NCBI GenBank assembly: GCA_903825895.1
Contig: CAIKCI010000017.1
Coordinates: 16,001-80,000 of the forward strand
DNA: 64,000 nt
Reading direction: 5' to 3'
From: an uncultured Actinomycetes bacterium
GTDB lineage: Bacteria > Actinomycetota > Acidimicrobiia > Acidimicrobiales > RAAP-2
The notes under the pieces are model-generated. The model was not told where the DNA came from. It made no database searches and saw only the letters and a program-made list of their open reading frames with translations. Both the position numbers and the translations under genes were made by a program. Positions 41,486-50,548 of this stretch are shown piece after piece; position 1 is the first letter of the stretch; each line of letters starts with the position of its first letter.

Positions 41486-42378
41486 AGCGTCGTTATCTTT
41501 TGGTCGCCGTCGTTGCGCTCTGTGGAGGCGGTTTGTGGGCTGTCTCTACAAATCACCATGGTGAGCGATCAGCATCGAACACAGGGATACTTACGACATC
41601 GTCGAGCACCACCTCAGTCCCCACAACGACAACCCAGCCGGTTGCTCAATCAGCAAATGGCTCAAGAGATACCTCCTGGGAACCTGTTGCGATTCCGGTC
41701 GTCAATCCACCGACTGCTTCGGGAGTTCTCGACGGCAAGGTTGTTGGAATCGATCCAGGCCACAATGGGATGAACTACTCCGAAACGAGTCTCATCAATC
41801 AACTGATCTGGAACGGTAGTGGAAACGAATCATGCGATACGACGGGAACAGAAACGAACGATGGCTACGCCGAGGCTCAATTTAATTTCAACGTGGCGCA
41901 GTACCTCGCAGTTGATCTGCAAGCCGAAGGAGCGAAGGTGGTCCTTACGAGATCGTCGAACAGCGGCGTCGGGCCTTGCATCGATCAACGTGCCACCATG
42001 CTCAATAATGCGGGGGCCAACGTTTCGATCGATATTCATGCCGACGGGGGTCCACCTTCCGGCAGGGGATTCACCGTGCTCGAGCCGGTAGCGGATGGAC
42101 CAAACAACGCCGTCATCGGATCCTCTGCTCAGTTCGGAGCTGATCTTGTCGCAGCCTTTCAAGCAACTGGAATGCCTCTTAGCAATTACGACGGGTCAAA
42201 CGGCGTTGCTCAGCGAAATGATTTGGCTGGTCTCAATCTGACGACCCAGCCCAAAGTTCTCATTGAGACCGGAAACATGCGCAATGGTACTGATGCATCA
42301 ATGCTCGAAAGTCCTGTATTTCAGCAATCTGCGGCTGCGGCCATGGCGCAGGCCATCACAACGTTTCTTACTCAATAA
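41482..42378 (+). CDS. N-acetylmuramoyl-L-alanine amidase (Amidase_3)
   Basis: This 298-residue exported zinc amidase cleaves the lactyl amide bond of peptidoglycan. It has an N-terminal anchor (YLLVAVVALCGGGLWAV), a Thr/Ser-rich linker, and the catalytic domain with VVGIDPGHNG (first His), SIDIHADG (second His) and ETGNMRN (catalytic Glu). Layout resembles mycobacterial Rv3717/Ami1. The first zinc-binding Glu expected between the two His is probably in GYAEAQFN. GTG 41482 lies in a coupled leader arrangement. Confidence 0.9.
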   Translation: MKRRYLLVAVVALCGGGLWAVSTNHHGERSASNTGILTTSSSTTSVPTTTTQPVAQSANGSRDTSWEPVAIPVVNPPTASGVLDGKVVGIDPGHNGMNYSETSLINQLIWNGSGNESCDTTGTETNDGYAEAQFNFNVAQYLAVDLQAEGAKVVLTRSSNSGVGPCIDQRATMLNNAGANVSIDIHADGGPPSGRGFTVLEPVADGPNNAVIGSSAQFGADLVAAFQATGMPLSNYDGSNGVAQRNDLAGLNLTTQPKVLIETGNMRNGTDASMLESPVFQQSAAAAMAQAITTFLTQ

Positions 42379-42390
42379 GCCTAAAGACTT

Positions 42391-42404
42391 GGAGAACGAT
42401 CTCC
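42391..42404. terminator. Short hairpin between convergent genes
   Basis: GGAGA-ACGA-TCTCC forms a perfect 5-base stem with a tetraloop, 12 bases after the amidase stop and 1 base before the convergent stop of the DsbA-like gene. A short stem and only a moderate T-rich stretch (GTTACTTCTTATTCTTT) on the plus strand make it a weak terminator candidate. Confidence 0.35.
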
Positions 42405-42405
42405 G

Positions 42406-43122
42406 TTACTTCTTATTCTTTGGATCCATAGCGCCAAAACTAAGAATCTCGCCGCGATCAATGCTGACCCAGTCACGCGCTTCGAGGTAAGGGCGGAATG
42501 TTTCAGCAATAAGCCGCTCGTCACCGTTGGTCTTCGGCCGTTGGAGTTCATAGAGGTAAGGGAACTCTGTCCACGCCACAACCGCATCCCAAAGTCGAAG
42601 AGCGGCTTCACCTTTGGGCGGGTCTAAAAGAACAGGCCCAAACAAACATTGACCATCAGGGAAAAAGAGTGTCGGTACACCATAACCACCTGCGTTGATC
42701 ACTTTTTCGTGATCCGCCAACACTTCCTCGTTCGTGGTGGGGTCATCAATTGCACGATCAACGAGAGCGGGATCAAGATCCAGCCCAGCCAGCAGTGCTC
42801 GAGCTACGTCGGGGTCGTGGGGCTTGAGGCCTCTGACGTGAAGTGCTTCGCCAGCTACTCCATACCAACGATCCAGGTCATCCATACTGCTGCGACGAAG
42901 ATACGCACCGATACGCATCATTGACCAGCCATACGACCAGTCGCGCTCCCAGGGATGTTTCTTGCCTTCTTGTCGATTTACTTCTTCAAGACTAAAGAAT
43001 TTCCAGTGAATCGTGAGATCAACCTGGCGAGCAACGTCTCGGATCCAAAGCGAGGTTTGATACGCGAATGGACACATCACATCAAAGTGAAAGTCAAGTT
43101 CTTGAGGTTCCCTCTTGGCCAT
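42406..43122 (-). CDS. DsbA-fold protein with single N-terminal cysteine
   Basis: This protein of about 238 residues of the DsbA/FrnE/nitroreductase Rv2466c type has [16 protein letters not shown] near the start and [13 protein letters not shown] with the cis-proline. The active-site CxxC of DsbA and of mycothiol-dependent Rv2466c is reduced to one Cys followed by PFA, as in 2-hydroxychromene-2-carboxylate isomerases. A thiol transferase or isomerase using mycothiol is plausible. ATG 43122 follows AAAAGGAC; the ORF also begins with an upstream TTG. Confidence 0.78.
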   Translation of the reverse strand: MAKREPQELDFHFDVMCPFAYQTSLWIRDVARQVDLTIHWKFFSLEEVNRQEGKKHPWERDWSYGWSMMRIGAYLRRSSMDDLDRWYGVAGEALHVRGLKPHDPDVARALLAGLDLDPALVDRAIDDPTTNEEVLADHEKVINAGGYGVPTLFFPDGQCLFGPVLLDPPKGEAALRLWDAVVAWTEFPYLYELQRPKTNGDERLIAETFRPYLEARDWVSIDRGEILSFGAMDPKNKK

Positions 43123-43262
43123 CAAAAGTCCTTTTCAATGCTCAACGTCTGTCTCTCACTGTAGAGGGCAAAATCATTGTTTGCGTACTCAAGATTTCTC
43201 ACCGCAAAACTCCGGCTTCTCACGAAACTGTACCCGGTAGAGTGGCAAACAAGGAGAAGTAA

Positions 43263-44120
43263 ATGACTCAAATCATTGACGGTGGTCTCTCGACGGAACT
43301 CGAACGAATAGGTGCCTCATGTGATGGGCCACTTTGGACGGGGCGAACGCTTCTTGATACTCCTCAGCTCATCGAAGAAGCTCATCGTCATTACGTCACG
43401 GCTGGAGCTGGCGTGATCATTACTTCTAGTTACCAACTCTCTCGGCAAGGTTTTCAACAGCTCGGACTTACCCCCGATGATGCTGATGCCGCCCTGCGAC
43501 TTTCCGTCGAAGTAGCTCGACGTGCTGTTCTGGGTACTTCGTCTCTGGTTGCCGCGAGCATTGGACCCTACGGAGCAATTCTCCATGACGGCTCTGAGTA
43601 TCGGGGTAACTATGGACTCAGTTACGACGCACTGGTTCGCTTTCACCGTGAGCGGATTGAAATCTTGATTGAGGCCAGCCCTGACATCCTCCTTGCCGAG
43701 ACAATTCCTGACCTCGATGAAGCAAGAGCACTAGCCGAAGTTCTCGATAGTGCTGATCGACCTGTATGGATCTCTTTCACTTCACTCGATGGAGCGCATC
43801 TCCCCTGTGGAGCCACGATCGAAGAGGCGCTCCGAACAATCGAAAATATTCCCCAGCTTGATGTGATCGGCTTCAACTGTGTACAACCCGAACTCGTCAC
43901 ACAACTTGTTAAGAGGGCTCAGGCGGTCACCACCTTGCCCATTGCCATCTACGCAAACATGGGCGGAGAATGGAGTGTCGACGGTTGGAAGAACCAGGGA
44001 ACTCAGAAACTTTCGGAGTGGTGGCGAGAATGGGAAGTACTAAATCTTGCCTCGATCGGGGGGTGCTGTGGAACGGACTCACTACAGATCGCCGATCTGA
44101 ATCGAGTGGTGAATCACTGA
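43263..44120 (+). CDS. mmuM: Homocysteine S-methyltransferase
   Basis: This 285-residue Zn-dependent methyltransferase moves a methyl group from S-methylmethionine or SAM to homocysteine. The N-terminal DGGLSTELER, Cys in GFNCVQPE and the paired cysteines in GGCCGTDS give the zinc site. Length and lack of folate or cobalamin domains fit MmuM rather than MetH. An AAGGAG site precedes the ATG. It stands alone between the DsbA-like gene (divergent) and the DUF1295 gene (convergent). Confidence 0.88.
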   Translation: MTQIIDGGLSTELERIGASCDGPLWTGRTLLDTPQLIEEAHRHYVTAGAGVIITSSYQLSRQGFQQLGLTPDDADAALRLSVEVARRAVLGTSSLVAASIGPYGAILHDGSEYRGNYGLSYDALVRFHRERIEILIEASPDILLAETIPDLDEARALAEVLDSADRPVWISFTSLDGAHLPCGATIEEALRTIENIPQLDVIGFNCVQPELVTQLVKRAQAVTTLPIAIYANMGGEWSVDGWKNQGTQKLSEWWREWEVLNLASIGGCCGTDSLQIADLNRVVNH

Positions 44121-44180
44121 CTCTTGAGAGAGAAGTAGTTCCACGCTTGTAGCGTGAACAGACGTCAACCGAGCTGCTTC

Positions 44181-45071
44181 TTAGCCCTTACGATTCGGGA
44201 GAAGTAACAACATCGACGTACGACGTGCATACTCGTCAAATCCCGGTCGGCGTTCACGACTTCGATTGTCGAGCAGTGGTATTGACGCCGCCACAAAGAG
44301 GATGACCATCGCCACCGGCCCTACAACGGTCCACCACCACGCTGCGTCAGCGCTGAGAGCGAAAAGCCACAGTGCCCACCAAAAGAGAATTTCACCGAGA
44401 TAGTTCGGGTGACGTGAGTAGTGCCAGAGCCCTCGGTCCATGATCTCACCTGGCTTTTTTATCCGAGCGAAGCGCCGCATCTGTTCATCGGCCACATACT
44501 CAAGCGCCGCCGCAGCGAGGCCGAGAACAAGGGCGATCCAATCAAGAACCCCTACTGCTTGATGGCCCCACACCAGTGCAGGAACCAGCGAAACCGATGC
44601 GATGAATACAAAAGAGGCGGGAACTAAATGCACCGCTCCGAGCGAGATGAGAGGCTTGGGTCCCTTCTCATAGAGATCTAAGTAACGCCAGTCTTCACGA
44701 TCGAGACCTGGCCAGTCACGCGCCCAATTCGTGGTCAGGCGTACTCCCCATACCCATACGACAATCAAGACGAGCGTGATGCGAAGCGGAGGGACTCCAG
44801 GTGTTGCATAGTAGGCCAGCCACGTCGCAGCAAAGGGGGGCAGAACGCTCCACCAAGCATCAAACATCGAGCCATTGTCGACGCTGAGTGACCAAACGTA
44901 GATAACCAAAGCTGACACGAGGTAACCAAGACCAAGCGCCAACACCGGTTGGTGCGCTCCCGCACTATTCGCTGCAATCCATCCAGCGCCAACTGCGGTG
45001 ACATACGCAAGAGCGACAACGAGAAGACCGAAAATTTTCCCGTACTCTTGCCCAAGTTTTCTTCCACTCAT
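44181..45071 (-). CDS. DUF1295 steroid 5-alpha-reductase-like membrane protein
   Basis: This 296-residue integral membrane protein with about seven hydrophobic segments carries RGLWHYSRHPNYLGEILFWW and a late DNRSRERRPGFDEYARRTS, the hallmark of the DUF1295/isoprenylcysteine methyltransferase-like superfamily. The core segment after TNWARDWPGLDREDWRY is typical of DUF1295. The function is unsettled; reduction of a lipid or steroid double bond is the usual suggestion. ATG 45071 is chosen since the longer ORF extends past the divergent gene's promoter. Confidence 0.85.
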   Translation of the reverse strand: MSGRKLGQEYGKIFGLLVVALAYVTAVGAGWIAANSAGAHQPVLALGLGYLVSALVIYVWSLSVDNGSMFDAWWSVLPPFAATWLAYYATPGVPPLRITLVLIVVWVWGVRLTTNWARDWPGLDREDWRYLDLYEKGPKPLISLGAVHLVPASFVFIASVSLVPALVWGHQAVGVLDWIALVLGLAAAALEYVADEQMRRFARIKKPGEIMDRGLWHYSRHPNYLGEILFWWALWLFALSADAAWWWTVVGPVAMVILFVAASIPLLDNRSRERRPGFDEYARRTSMLLLLPNRKG

Positions 45072-45242
45072 GTAGGACAACTTTCTGTATATTTCGTGAA
45101 GAACGTCAGTTGCAACAACCCAGGAGGCGCTTCTCACTCTATTAGGATTGACCAAGAACCCAGCGGATCTCTCAGATTTGCGAGCGAAGACAACCCCCGA
45201 CAACACCAAATAATTTAGGACGAAAGGCCAAGAGCGACCACG

Positions 45243-46367
45243 ATGAAGAACCGAGAAAGGCCACGAGTTGTCATTGCGGGGTTGGGAGATACCGGAGTTT
45301 TGATCGCAGGGCGCCTGGCACGTAGCTGTGACGTCGTTGGTATTTCGACCCGCCCCGCACTCGTGAGCGGGCAAGAGTTAGGTTCACGACTGACGAATTT
45401 TGAGCAATGGCGCCAGTCGTACTTTCTCCCATTCGGGCAATTCAAAAAACTTGATCGGGTCACAATGATCCACGGCCGGGTTGGCGAAGCAAATCTTGAG
45501 AAGCAGACGGTTCTGATCGAACTGGCCGATGGAAGCAGGACCACGGAACATTACGACATCTTCATCATTGCGACTGGTTCCACCAATGGATTTTGGCGTC
45601 ACGATCGGCTTGAACAGCTCAACGAGGTGGAAGCAGAATTAGACGCCATCGCCAAACAAATCAAGGGAGCGAAACGTTTCGCCATCATCGGTGGCGGTCC
45701 TACTGGCGTAAGCGTCGCCGACAACGTGGCACGAAGTGGTACCACTGACGTTCATCTTTTCTACAGTGGCGATCTGCTCCTTCCCGGCTACCACCCAAAG
45801 GCCAGCCGATGGATTTCCCACGTCTTAACCAACGATGGCGTCACCCTGCATCCACATCACCGCGCCGTTGTCCCTGAACACTTCAATGGCGAGAAACTCA
45901 CGACTGACCCCGTGGAGTGGTCAACGGAGCAGCCACCATTCCACGCTGATCTCACCATGTGGGCTGTAGGGAAAATAAAGCCCCACAGTGATTTCTTGCC
46001 GGCCAACGTTCTCGACGAGGATGGTTTCGTGCGCGTCGACCCAACACTAAGAGTTGACGGCTACCAAAATGTTTTTGCCATTGGGGATGTCGCAGCGAGC
46101 GATCCAAATCACAGTTCTGCACGCAATTGGGGATGGCGAGTCGTCGTAGCCAATGTTCGCTCTCAGCTCAGTGGCAACGGTCGTCGGCCCAAACGCTTCA
46201 CGGCACCAAGGAACCGATGGGGATCGATCGTCGGGCTTCAACGAGATGGTCTCGTTGTCGTTCAACCCAATGGGAAACGATTCCGAGTCCCCCACTTCGT
46301 TGCCGCCACATTACTCGTGCGGCTCTTTATCCATCGCTACCTTTACGGGGGACTCCGTAAAAAGTAA
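45243..46367 (+). CDS. FAD-dependent NAD(P)H oxidoreductase, NDH-2/AIF-like
   Basis: This 374-residue protein has two Rossmann domains: VVIAGLGDTGVLIAGRLA (FAD, with the usual third Gly pattern changed to GLGDTG) and FAIIGGGPTGVSVADNVA (NAD(P)H). IIATGSTN and VFAIGDVAAS complete the family motifs. A basic, partly hydrophobic C-terminus (HFVAATLLVRLFIHRYLYGGLRKK region) could attach it to the membrane, as in FSP1/NDH-2 proteins that reduce quinones. It diverges from the DUF1295 gene across about 170 bases. Confidence 0.8.
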   Translation: MKNRERPRVVIAGLGDTGVLIAGRLARSCDVVGISTRPALVSGQELGSRLTNFEQWRQSYFLPFGQFKKLDRVTMIHGRVGEANLEKQTVLIELADGSRTTEHYDIFIIATGSTNGFWRHDRLEQLNEVEAELDAIAKQIKGAKRFAIIGGGPTGVSVADNVARSGTTDVHLFYSGDLLLPGYHPKASRWISHVLTNDGVTLHPHHRAVVPEHFNGEKLTTDPVEWSTEQPPFHADLTMWAVGKIKPHSDFLPANVLDEDGFVRVDPTLRVDGYQNVFAIGDVAASDPNHSSARNWGWRVVVANVRSQLSGNGRRPKRFTAPRNRWGSIVGLQRDGLVVVQPNGKRFRVPHFVAATLLVRLFIHRYLYGGLRKK

Positions 46368-46569
46368 CGACCATGAGGGTGTGAAGATATGGCTTTGCTC
46401 TCTCAACGATTTTGGCACTTGTCGTTTTCCTTAATGAATTCCTTAGATCCTTGTGGTCATCAGTGCCAGGCGCCAAGGAACCTGGGGTGCGTTGTTCGCT
46501 GCGATCTTCGCCCTATGTTGGAAGCATCATCTTCGATTTCCCCACCACCTTGAATGCAGACGCGAGCTC

Positions 46570-47586
46570 ATGACCGAGTCTCGTCTCGTTTCTCTTGGCC
46601 TCACACCTGAGCGGATGGCAGCCTGCAATGCGCAGGGCCATGGCGATGTCCTCGGTCGAGTGAGTCGTGTGGACCGCGGCATTGCCACCGTTGAAACGGC
46701 ACAAGGATCCCTGCGCTTAGAGATTGATCGTGGAGAAGAACTGGTGGTCGGAGATTGGTTGGCACGAGGTGCTGAGCGTCCCGTGCTCTTAGAGCGCAGC
46801 ACCGAACTCGCCCGCCTGGGAGGCCCTCATAAAGATCAACGGCAAGCGGTTGCGGCCAACGTAGACATCGCCGTCATTGTCCACTCGTCAACCGCACAGT
46901 TTCGACTCCCCTTGCTCTCTACCTTCATCGTGATGGCCTATGACGCAGGGGCTGAACCTTTGGTCTTGATCTCCAAGGCTGATCTCGTTCACGACGTCGA
47001 ATTACTCTGTGGCGATATCGCGAACAAACTCGGTGGCGTTGAAACCATGGCCATCTCCACGCAAAGTGGATATGGTCTTGAGCGCTTTCGAGAAATAATC
47101 GAAAACAAGACCATCGTGCTCCTCGGCGAATCGGGAACGGGGAAATCAACGCTCACAAATTCCCTCTGTGGCTCCGAACAACTTATTGCGGGAGAGCTAT
47201 CACGATCGGGCCAGGGCAAGCACACCACCACCCATCGTGAACTCATCGTCATCCCCTCAGGTGGCGTCGTTATTGATACCCCAGGGGTACGTGACGCTTC
47301 TTCATTCTCAGGGGAGCGCGCCATCGCGTTGGCGTTCCATGATGTGCACGACAGAGCACTGGCCTGCCGCTTTCACGACTGTGCCCATGGCGAAACTCAA
47401 GGCTGTGCGGTCAGCGCAGCAATTGAGTCCGGAGCGCTCGACCCCGAACGTGTCGAAACTTATCTGGCGGAAATCGCACAGCGCATTGTCGTTACCGAGC
47501 GTCTTGAAGAGCGAGAACGTACGGAAACACCAAAGAAAAAGAAGCGCCGACCGCGAAGCAGAAACACGGAAGATTCCGACGGGTAG
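46570..47586 (+). CDS. rsgA: Ribosome small subunit-dependent GTPase RsgA
   Basis: This GTPase of about 338 residues helps late 30S ribosome assembly. It shows the circular permutation typical of RsgA: an N-terminal OB-fold, then G4 (ISKADLV), G1 (GESGTGKST), G2/G3 (DTPGVRD) and a C-terminal zinc site CRFHDCAHGETQGC. A long basic tail (KKKKRRPRSR) ends the protein. I choose ATG 46570, which starts MTESRLVSLGL; the in-frame GTG at 46453 adds 39 residues of no similarity. Confidence 0.93.
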   Translation: MTESRLVSLGLTPERMAACNAQGHGDVLGRVSRVDRGIATVETAQGSLRLEIDRGEELVVGDWLARGAERPVLLERSTELARLGGPHKDQRQAVAANVDIAVIVHSSTAQFRLPLLSTFIVMAYDAGAEPLVLISKADLVHDVELLCGDIANKLGGVETMAISTQSGYGLERFREIIENKTIVLLGESGTGKSTLTNSLCGSEQLIAGELSRSGQGKHTTTHRELIVIPSGGVVIDTPGVRDASSFSGERAIALAFHDVHDRALACRFHDCAHGETQGCAVSAAIESGALDPERVETYLAEIAQRIVVTERLEERERTETPKKKKRRPRSRNTEDSDG

Positions 47587-47630
47587 GAGTCGCCAGATGA
47601 TGTCGACTTCCTCGTGGGCTTCAACGAAAT

Positions 47631-47707
47631 TGGTGCGCTTGGAGGGATTCGAACCCCCAACCTTCTCATCCGTAGTGAGATGCTCTAATCCGTTGAGCTA
47701 CAAGCGC
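47631..47707 (-). tRNA. tRNA-Arg (anticodon ACG)
   Basis: On the minus strand acceptor GCGCTTG pairs with CAAGCGC, the anticodon stem TCTCA/TGAGA encloses CTACGGA, so the anticodon is ACG, the substrate of TadA, whose gene lies at 14.5 kb. CCA is encoded (47631-47633). D and T arms match those of tRNA-Arg(UCG) almost base for base. Confidence 0.96.
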
Positions 47708-47815
47708 ATCGTTCCCTGTGGAAACGATTCCTATCTTATCTGAGATTGATGAGGCCGTCAGAAGGTGATGGTGAGTGGAATTCGCTTCACCTCGTGGCCC
47801 GTTCTCCCATCATCA

Positions 47816-48202
47816 TCAATTTGGGGAAAGAACCACGAGTCCATTTATTCGTGCCGCTTCAGCCATTCGCTGGTCGTAGGTAACAATCCCTTCAAGTTCT
47901 GACCCAACCTCGAACGCAGTTGCTACATGGAGTGCGTCGAGCGAGCGGAGGGAAAGCGGTCGAATCTCGGCAGCTTTTTGATACGTACTCATGTTTGGGA
48001 TCATCATCGTAATGATGTCAATGGCCGAAAAAAGATCTTCTTCAGACACTTCGAGCCTCTGACATGCCCTCCTCGCCTCAAGGAGGAGGAGTTGCGAACT
48101 CACGAGTTGTGGGTCATTCGCACACCAGGTTTTCAATGGCTGACTCTCTTTTTCGTCCTTCACTAATTTGAGAAATGCCGAAGTGTCGACATACCACGCC
48201 AT
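47816..48202 (-). CDS. PIN-domain toxin VapC
   Basis: This 128-residue PIN-domain ribonuclease carries the acidic site: Asp6 in WYVDTSAF, Glu in LLLEARRA, Asp in LRSLDALHVATA and Asp in VTYDQRM. It starts 2 bases after the antitoxin stop, the standard toxin-antitoxin order. The target RNA is unknown. It is the last gene of the long minus-strand run and ends 108 bases before the tRNA-Arg gene. Confidence 0.88.
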   Translation of the reverse strand: MAWYVDTSAFLKLVKDEKESQPLKTWCANDPQLVSSQLLLLEARRACQRLEVSEEDLFSAIDIITMMIPNMSTYQKAAEIRPLSLRSLDALHVATAFEVGSELEGIVTYDQRMAEAARINGLVVLSPN

Positions 48203-48204
48203 CG

Positions 48205-48477
48205 TTACAACCGCTCCTCGCGCGCCTCATCGAGTACTTCAGCGATGGTCAACGTTGTAGAAGATTTTTTGGGGAAAGGGAGGTCACTTGGTTTCCTTCG
48301 CGCAGGGAGGAGCCGACCTTCGGCCAAGAGGCCGGCGAGACCAGTTGCCGTACTTGGGGCTGAGAGTATGGCCACCAACTTTCCCCTCTCAGTAATCCCA
48401 AGAGTTTCTCCGCGCTCAACGCGACGAAGCGCCGCCGATGCGTGTTGCTGAAGTTCTCGAACCCCAATGGTCTCCAT
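48205..48477 (-). CDS. Phd/YefM-family antitoxin
   Basis: This 90-residue antitoxin begins METIGVRELQQHASAALRRVERGET, the Phd/YefM dimer and DNA-binding fold, followed by a disordered toxin-wrapping tail (residues 55-90). It pairs with the PIN toxin 2 bases downstream and would repress its own promoter. ATG 48477 is chosen; a GTG 6 codons upstream is in frame. A Phd-type antitoxin with a PIN toxin is a common VapBC variant. Confidence 0.85.
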   Translation of the reverse strand: METIGVRELQQHASAALRRVERGETLGITERGKLVAILSAPSTATGLAGLLAEGRLLPARRKPSDLPFPKKSSTTLTIAEVLDEAREERL

Positions 48478-48553
48478 GTGCGTCAATTGTAGCACTTAGA
48501 TGCTCCTTCTCGTCCTTCTTCACAACGGTCGGGCGAGAAGAAAAAGAGTCTCT

Positions 48554-49315
48554 TTAAAAGAGTTCGGCAACTCTCGCCGCTCCGGTGATGCCGACCGGCT
48601 CTCCGACCACCCACAGAGACTGATCTACCTCTTGAAGTCGATCTCGAGAGAGTCGGCGGGCATTGCCTCCCGTCAAAAAACATTGGTCCCACTCGACCTC
48701 TTGATGAAGATCAACAATGATACTCAGTAAGCGCTCCTGCCACTCTTCGTGCACCAAAGTTTTCCGAGCATGCTCCCCCACTGCTTCATCGACCGTCAGA
48801 TTCGGGAAACTTGGCACGTTGTCGTATTCACGATGTGGCTGCAGAACCCCGTCAATGACAAGACCTGTTCCAATCCCAGTGCCGAGGGTCACGGTCAACT
48901 CCACACCCCTGCCTTCTGACGCGCCGAGTGCCGCAACATCAGCATCGTTGAGCACCACAACGGCGCAACCCAAGAGCGACGCCACCTCGTCGGCTAAGGG
49001 AAAGTTGACCCACTGCTCATGTATCTCTTTGACGCGGTCGCTTCCTGGCCCATCACGTCGAGCGAGGTTGTCAGGACTCAGAATCACCCCTTGGTCTACT
49101 TGGCCTGGGAAGCCAATGATCACTTTTTCATTCTCATTGAATTTCCGGGCCAGCGCCCCGATCTGCCGCATGAGTACCTCAGGAGGCATCGGCGTCGTAG
49201 TCGTACGTTTCCGTATCGGCGTCAGTAGTTTTCCTTCTTGCGAAACCGATGCCGCTTTGATTGACGTCGCCCCTATATCAATACCAAGAAGAGAAGGACT
49301 GTTGGGTGTCTTCAC
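48554..49315 (-). CDS. ROK-family sugar kinase
   Basis: This 253-residue ROK protein has the phosphate-binding start LLGIDIGATSIKAA, the catalytic Asp in VLNDADVAALG, TLGTGIGTGLVIDG, and CFLTGGNARR near the end. The length and C-terminal GITGAARVAE recall polyphosphate glucokinases (PpgK) of actinobacteria, but the usual ROK zinc cluster is absent, so glucokinase and PpgK are both possible. It starts 3 bases after the P450 stop and precedes the toxin-antitoxin pair by about 75 bases. Confidence 0.78.
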   Translation of the reverse strand: MKTPNSPSLLGIDIGATSIKAASVSQEGKLLTPIRKRTTTTPMPPEVLMRQIGALARKFNENEKVIIGFPGQVDQGVILSPDNLARRDGPGSDRVKEIHEQWVNFPLADEVASLLGCAVVVLNDADVAALGASEGRGVELTVTLGTGIGTGLVIDGVLQPHREYDNVPSFPNLTVDEAVGEHARKTLVHEEWQERLLSIIVDLHQEVEWDQCFLTGGNARRLSRDRLQEVDQSLWVVGEPVGITGAARVAELF

Positions 49316-49318
49316 GTT

Positions 49319-50548
49319 CTACTTCCCAAGAAGCGACACCTGGAGTTCAGTCACTCCACGAAGAACAACGTTAGGTCGATAGGTGACAGCTCCCACCTGT
49401 GTGATGCCACGTGTGCGCTCGAGGAGCTTTTGGAGAGTGATGCGCGCTTCCATGCGGGCGAGAGGAGCTCCAAGACAGTGATGGAGACCAAAGCCAAAAC
49501 CCAACTGCGGGTTAGGGTCACGGGTCACGTCGAGAAGCGCTGGACTCGGGAATACCGCTGGATCTCGATTGGCGCCGGCAATGAGCAACATGACAAACGA
49601 TCCACCGGGAATGACGACATCGCCAACGACAACATCTTCCAAAATCGTGCGTCCCGTCAATTGGACGGGAGAGACCATCCGCATGAACTCTTCAATTCCG
49701 GTTCGCCACAGTCCTTGATTCGAGCGCAACTGCTCAGCGGCGTGTTCATCTTGCGCTAATGCCATAATGCTCCCGGTCAAGAGATTGACCGTCGTTTCGT
49801 GGCCGGCAACCAGGAGCAAAATTGATGTCGAGATCATTTCTGCTTCACTCAGCCGATCACCATCATCTTCAGCCAAGGCCAGGGCCGAGAGAAGGTCATC
49901 ACCCGGATGAGCCTTCCGCTCTTTCAAGAGTGCAAGGAAATAGCCCGCAAATTCCAAAATGGCGCGGTCTCGCTCTTCGAGTACTGACGCAGGCAAAAGA
50001 AAATCAGGATCAAGGCCTCTCGCCAAGATCTCACTCCAGGTCCGAAACTGATCTTGATCAGACTCTGGAATACCCAGCATCTCGGAGATCACCGCGATCG
50101 GCAATGGATAGCAAAGTGTCTCTTGGATATCCAATGTTCCCGCTCCAACAACCTCATCAAGAAGTTTAGTAACCCGGCGTTCAATAAATGGCGTGAGTTC
50201 ATTCACCATTTTTGGTGTGAAGGCTTTTGCCACCAGTCCTCGTAACCGAGTGTGATCGGGTGGATCACGGAAGAGAAATGCGCGACCGTCATCTTCTCGA
50301 TTCTCTTCCTCGCCGATCGAATCACGATCTTGCACTGACTCATTTGGATTTGCTCGTGTCAGTTCCGATGACGAGTTTCGCGATCGAAGAATGGCGAGAC
50401 AATCTTCGTGACGAGACAAAACCCAAAAGTTATGAGCTGAGAGATGAACGGGGTTTTCTTCAAGGATTTGGTCGAAGAGTGGAATGGGATCAGTGATCCA
50501 GCGAGGATCGAAGGCGTCGTAAATAACCACGAACTCCAGCGTACTCAT
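49319..50548 (-). CDS. Cytochrome P450
   Basis: This P450 of about 409 residues keeps all classical elements: I-helix AGHETTVN, the ExxR of EEFMR, and the heme loop FGFGLHHCLGAPLARMEAR with the axial Cys. The start MSTLEF at 50548 overlaps the end of the VirD4-like gene by 59 bases; ATG 50584 would overlap by 95. Long overlaps are unusual for unrelated genes and suggest the P450 joined the operon end late or that the VirD4 end is extended. No ferredoxin gene is nearby. Substrate unknown. Confidence 0.88.
   Translation of the reverse strand: MSTLEFVVIYDAFDPRWITDPIPLFDQILEENPVHLSAHNFWVLSRHEDCLAILRSRNSSSELTRANPNESVQDRDSIGEEENREDDGRAFLFRDPPDHTRLRGLVAKAFTPKMVNELTPFIERRVTKLLDEVVGAGTLDIQETLCYPLPIAVISEMLGIPESDQDQFRTWSEILARGLDPDFLLPASVLEERDRAILEFAGYFLALLKERKAHPGDDLLSALALAEDDGDRLSEAEMISTSILLLVAGHETTVNLLTGSIMALAQDEHAAEQLRSNQGLWRTGIEEFMRMVSPVQLTGRTILEDVVVGDVVIPGGSFVMLLIAGANRDPAVFPSPALLDVTRDPNPQLGFGFGLHHCLGAPLARMEARITLQKLLERTRGITQVGAVTYRPNVVLRGVTELQVSLLGK

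Noticed and set aside
46389..46553. 54-codon ORF upstream of rsgA
   Set aside because: No clear ribosome binding site, no recognisable family, and odd composition; likely chance ORF within the rsgA leader region.
38931..47707. Region between two similar tRNA-Arg genes as a recombination cassette
   Set aside because: Both tRNAs are complete with different anticodons and stems, and the genes between them are mostly housekeeping.
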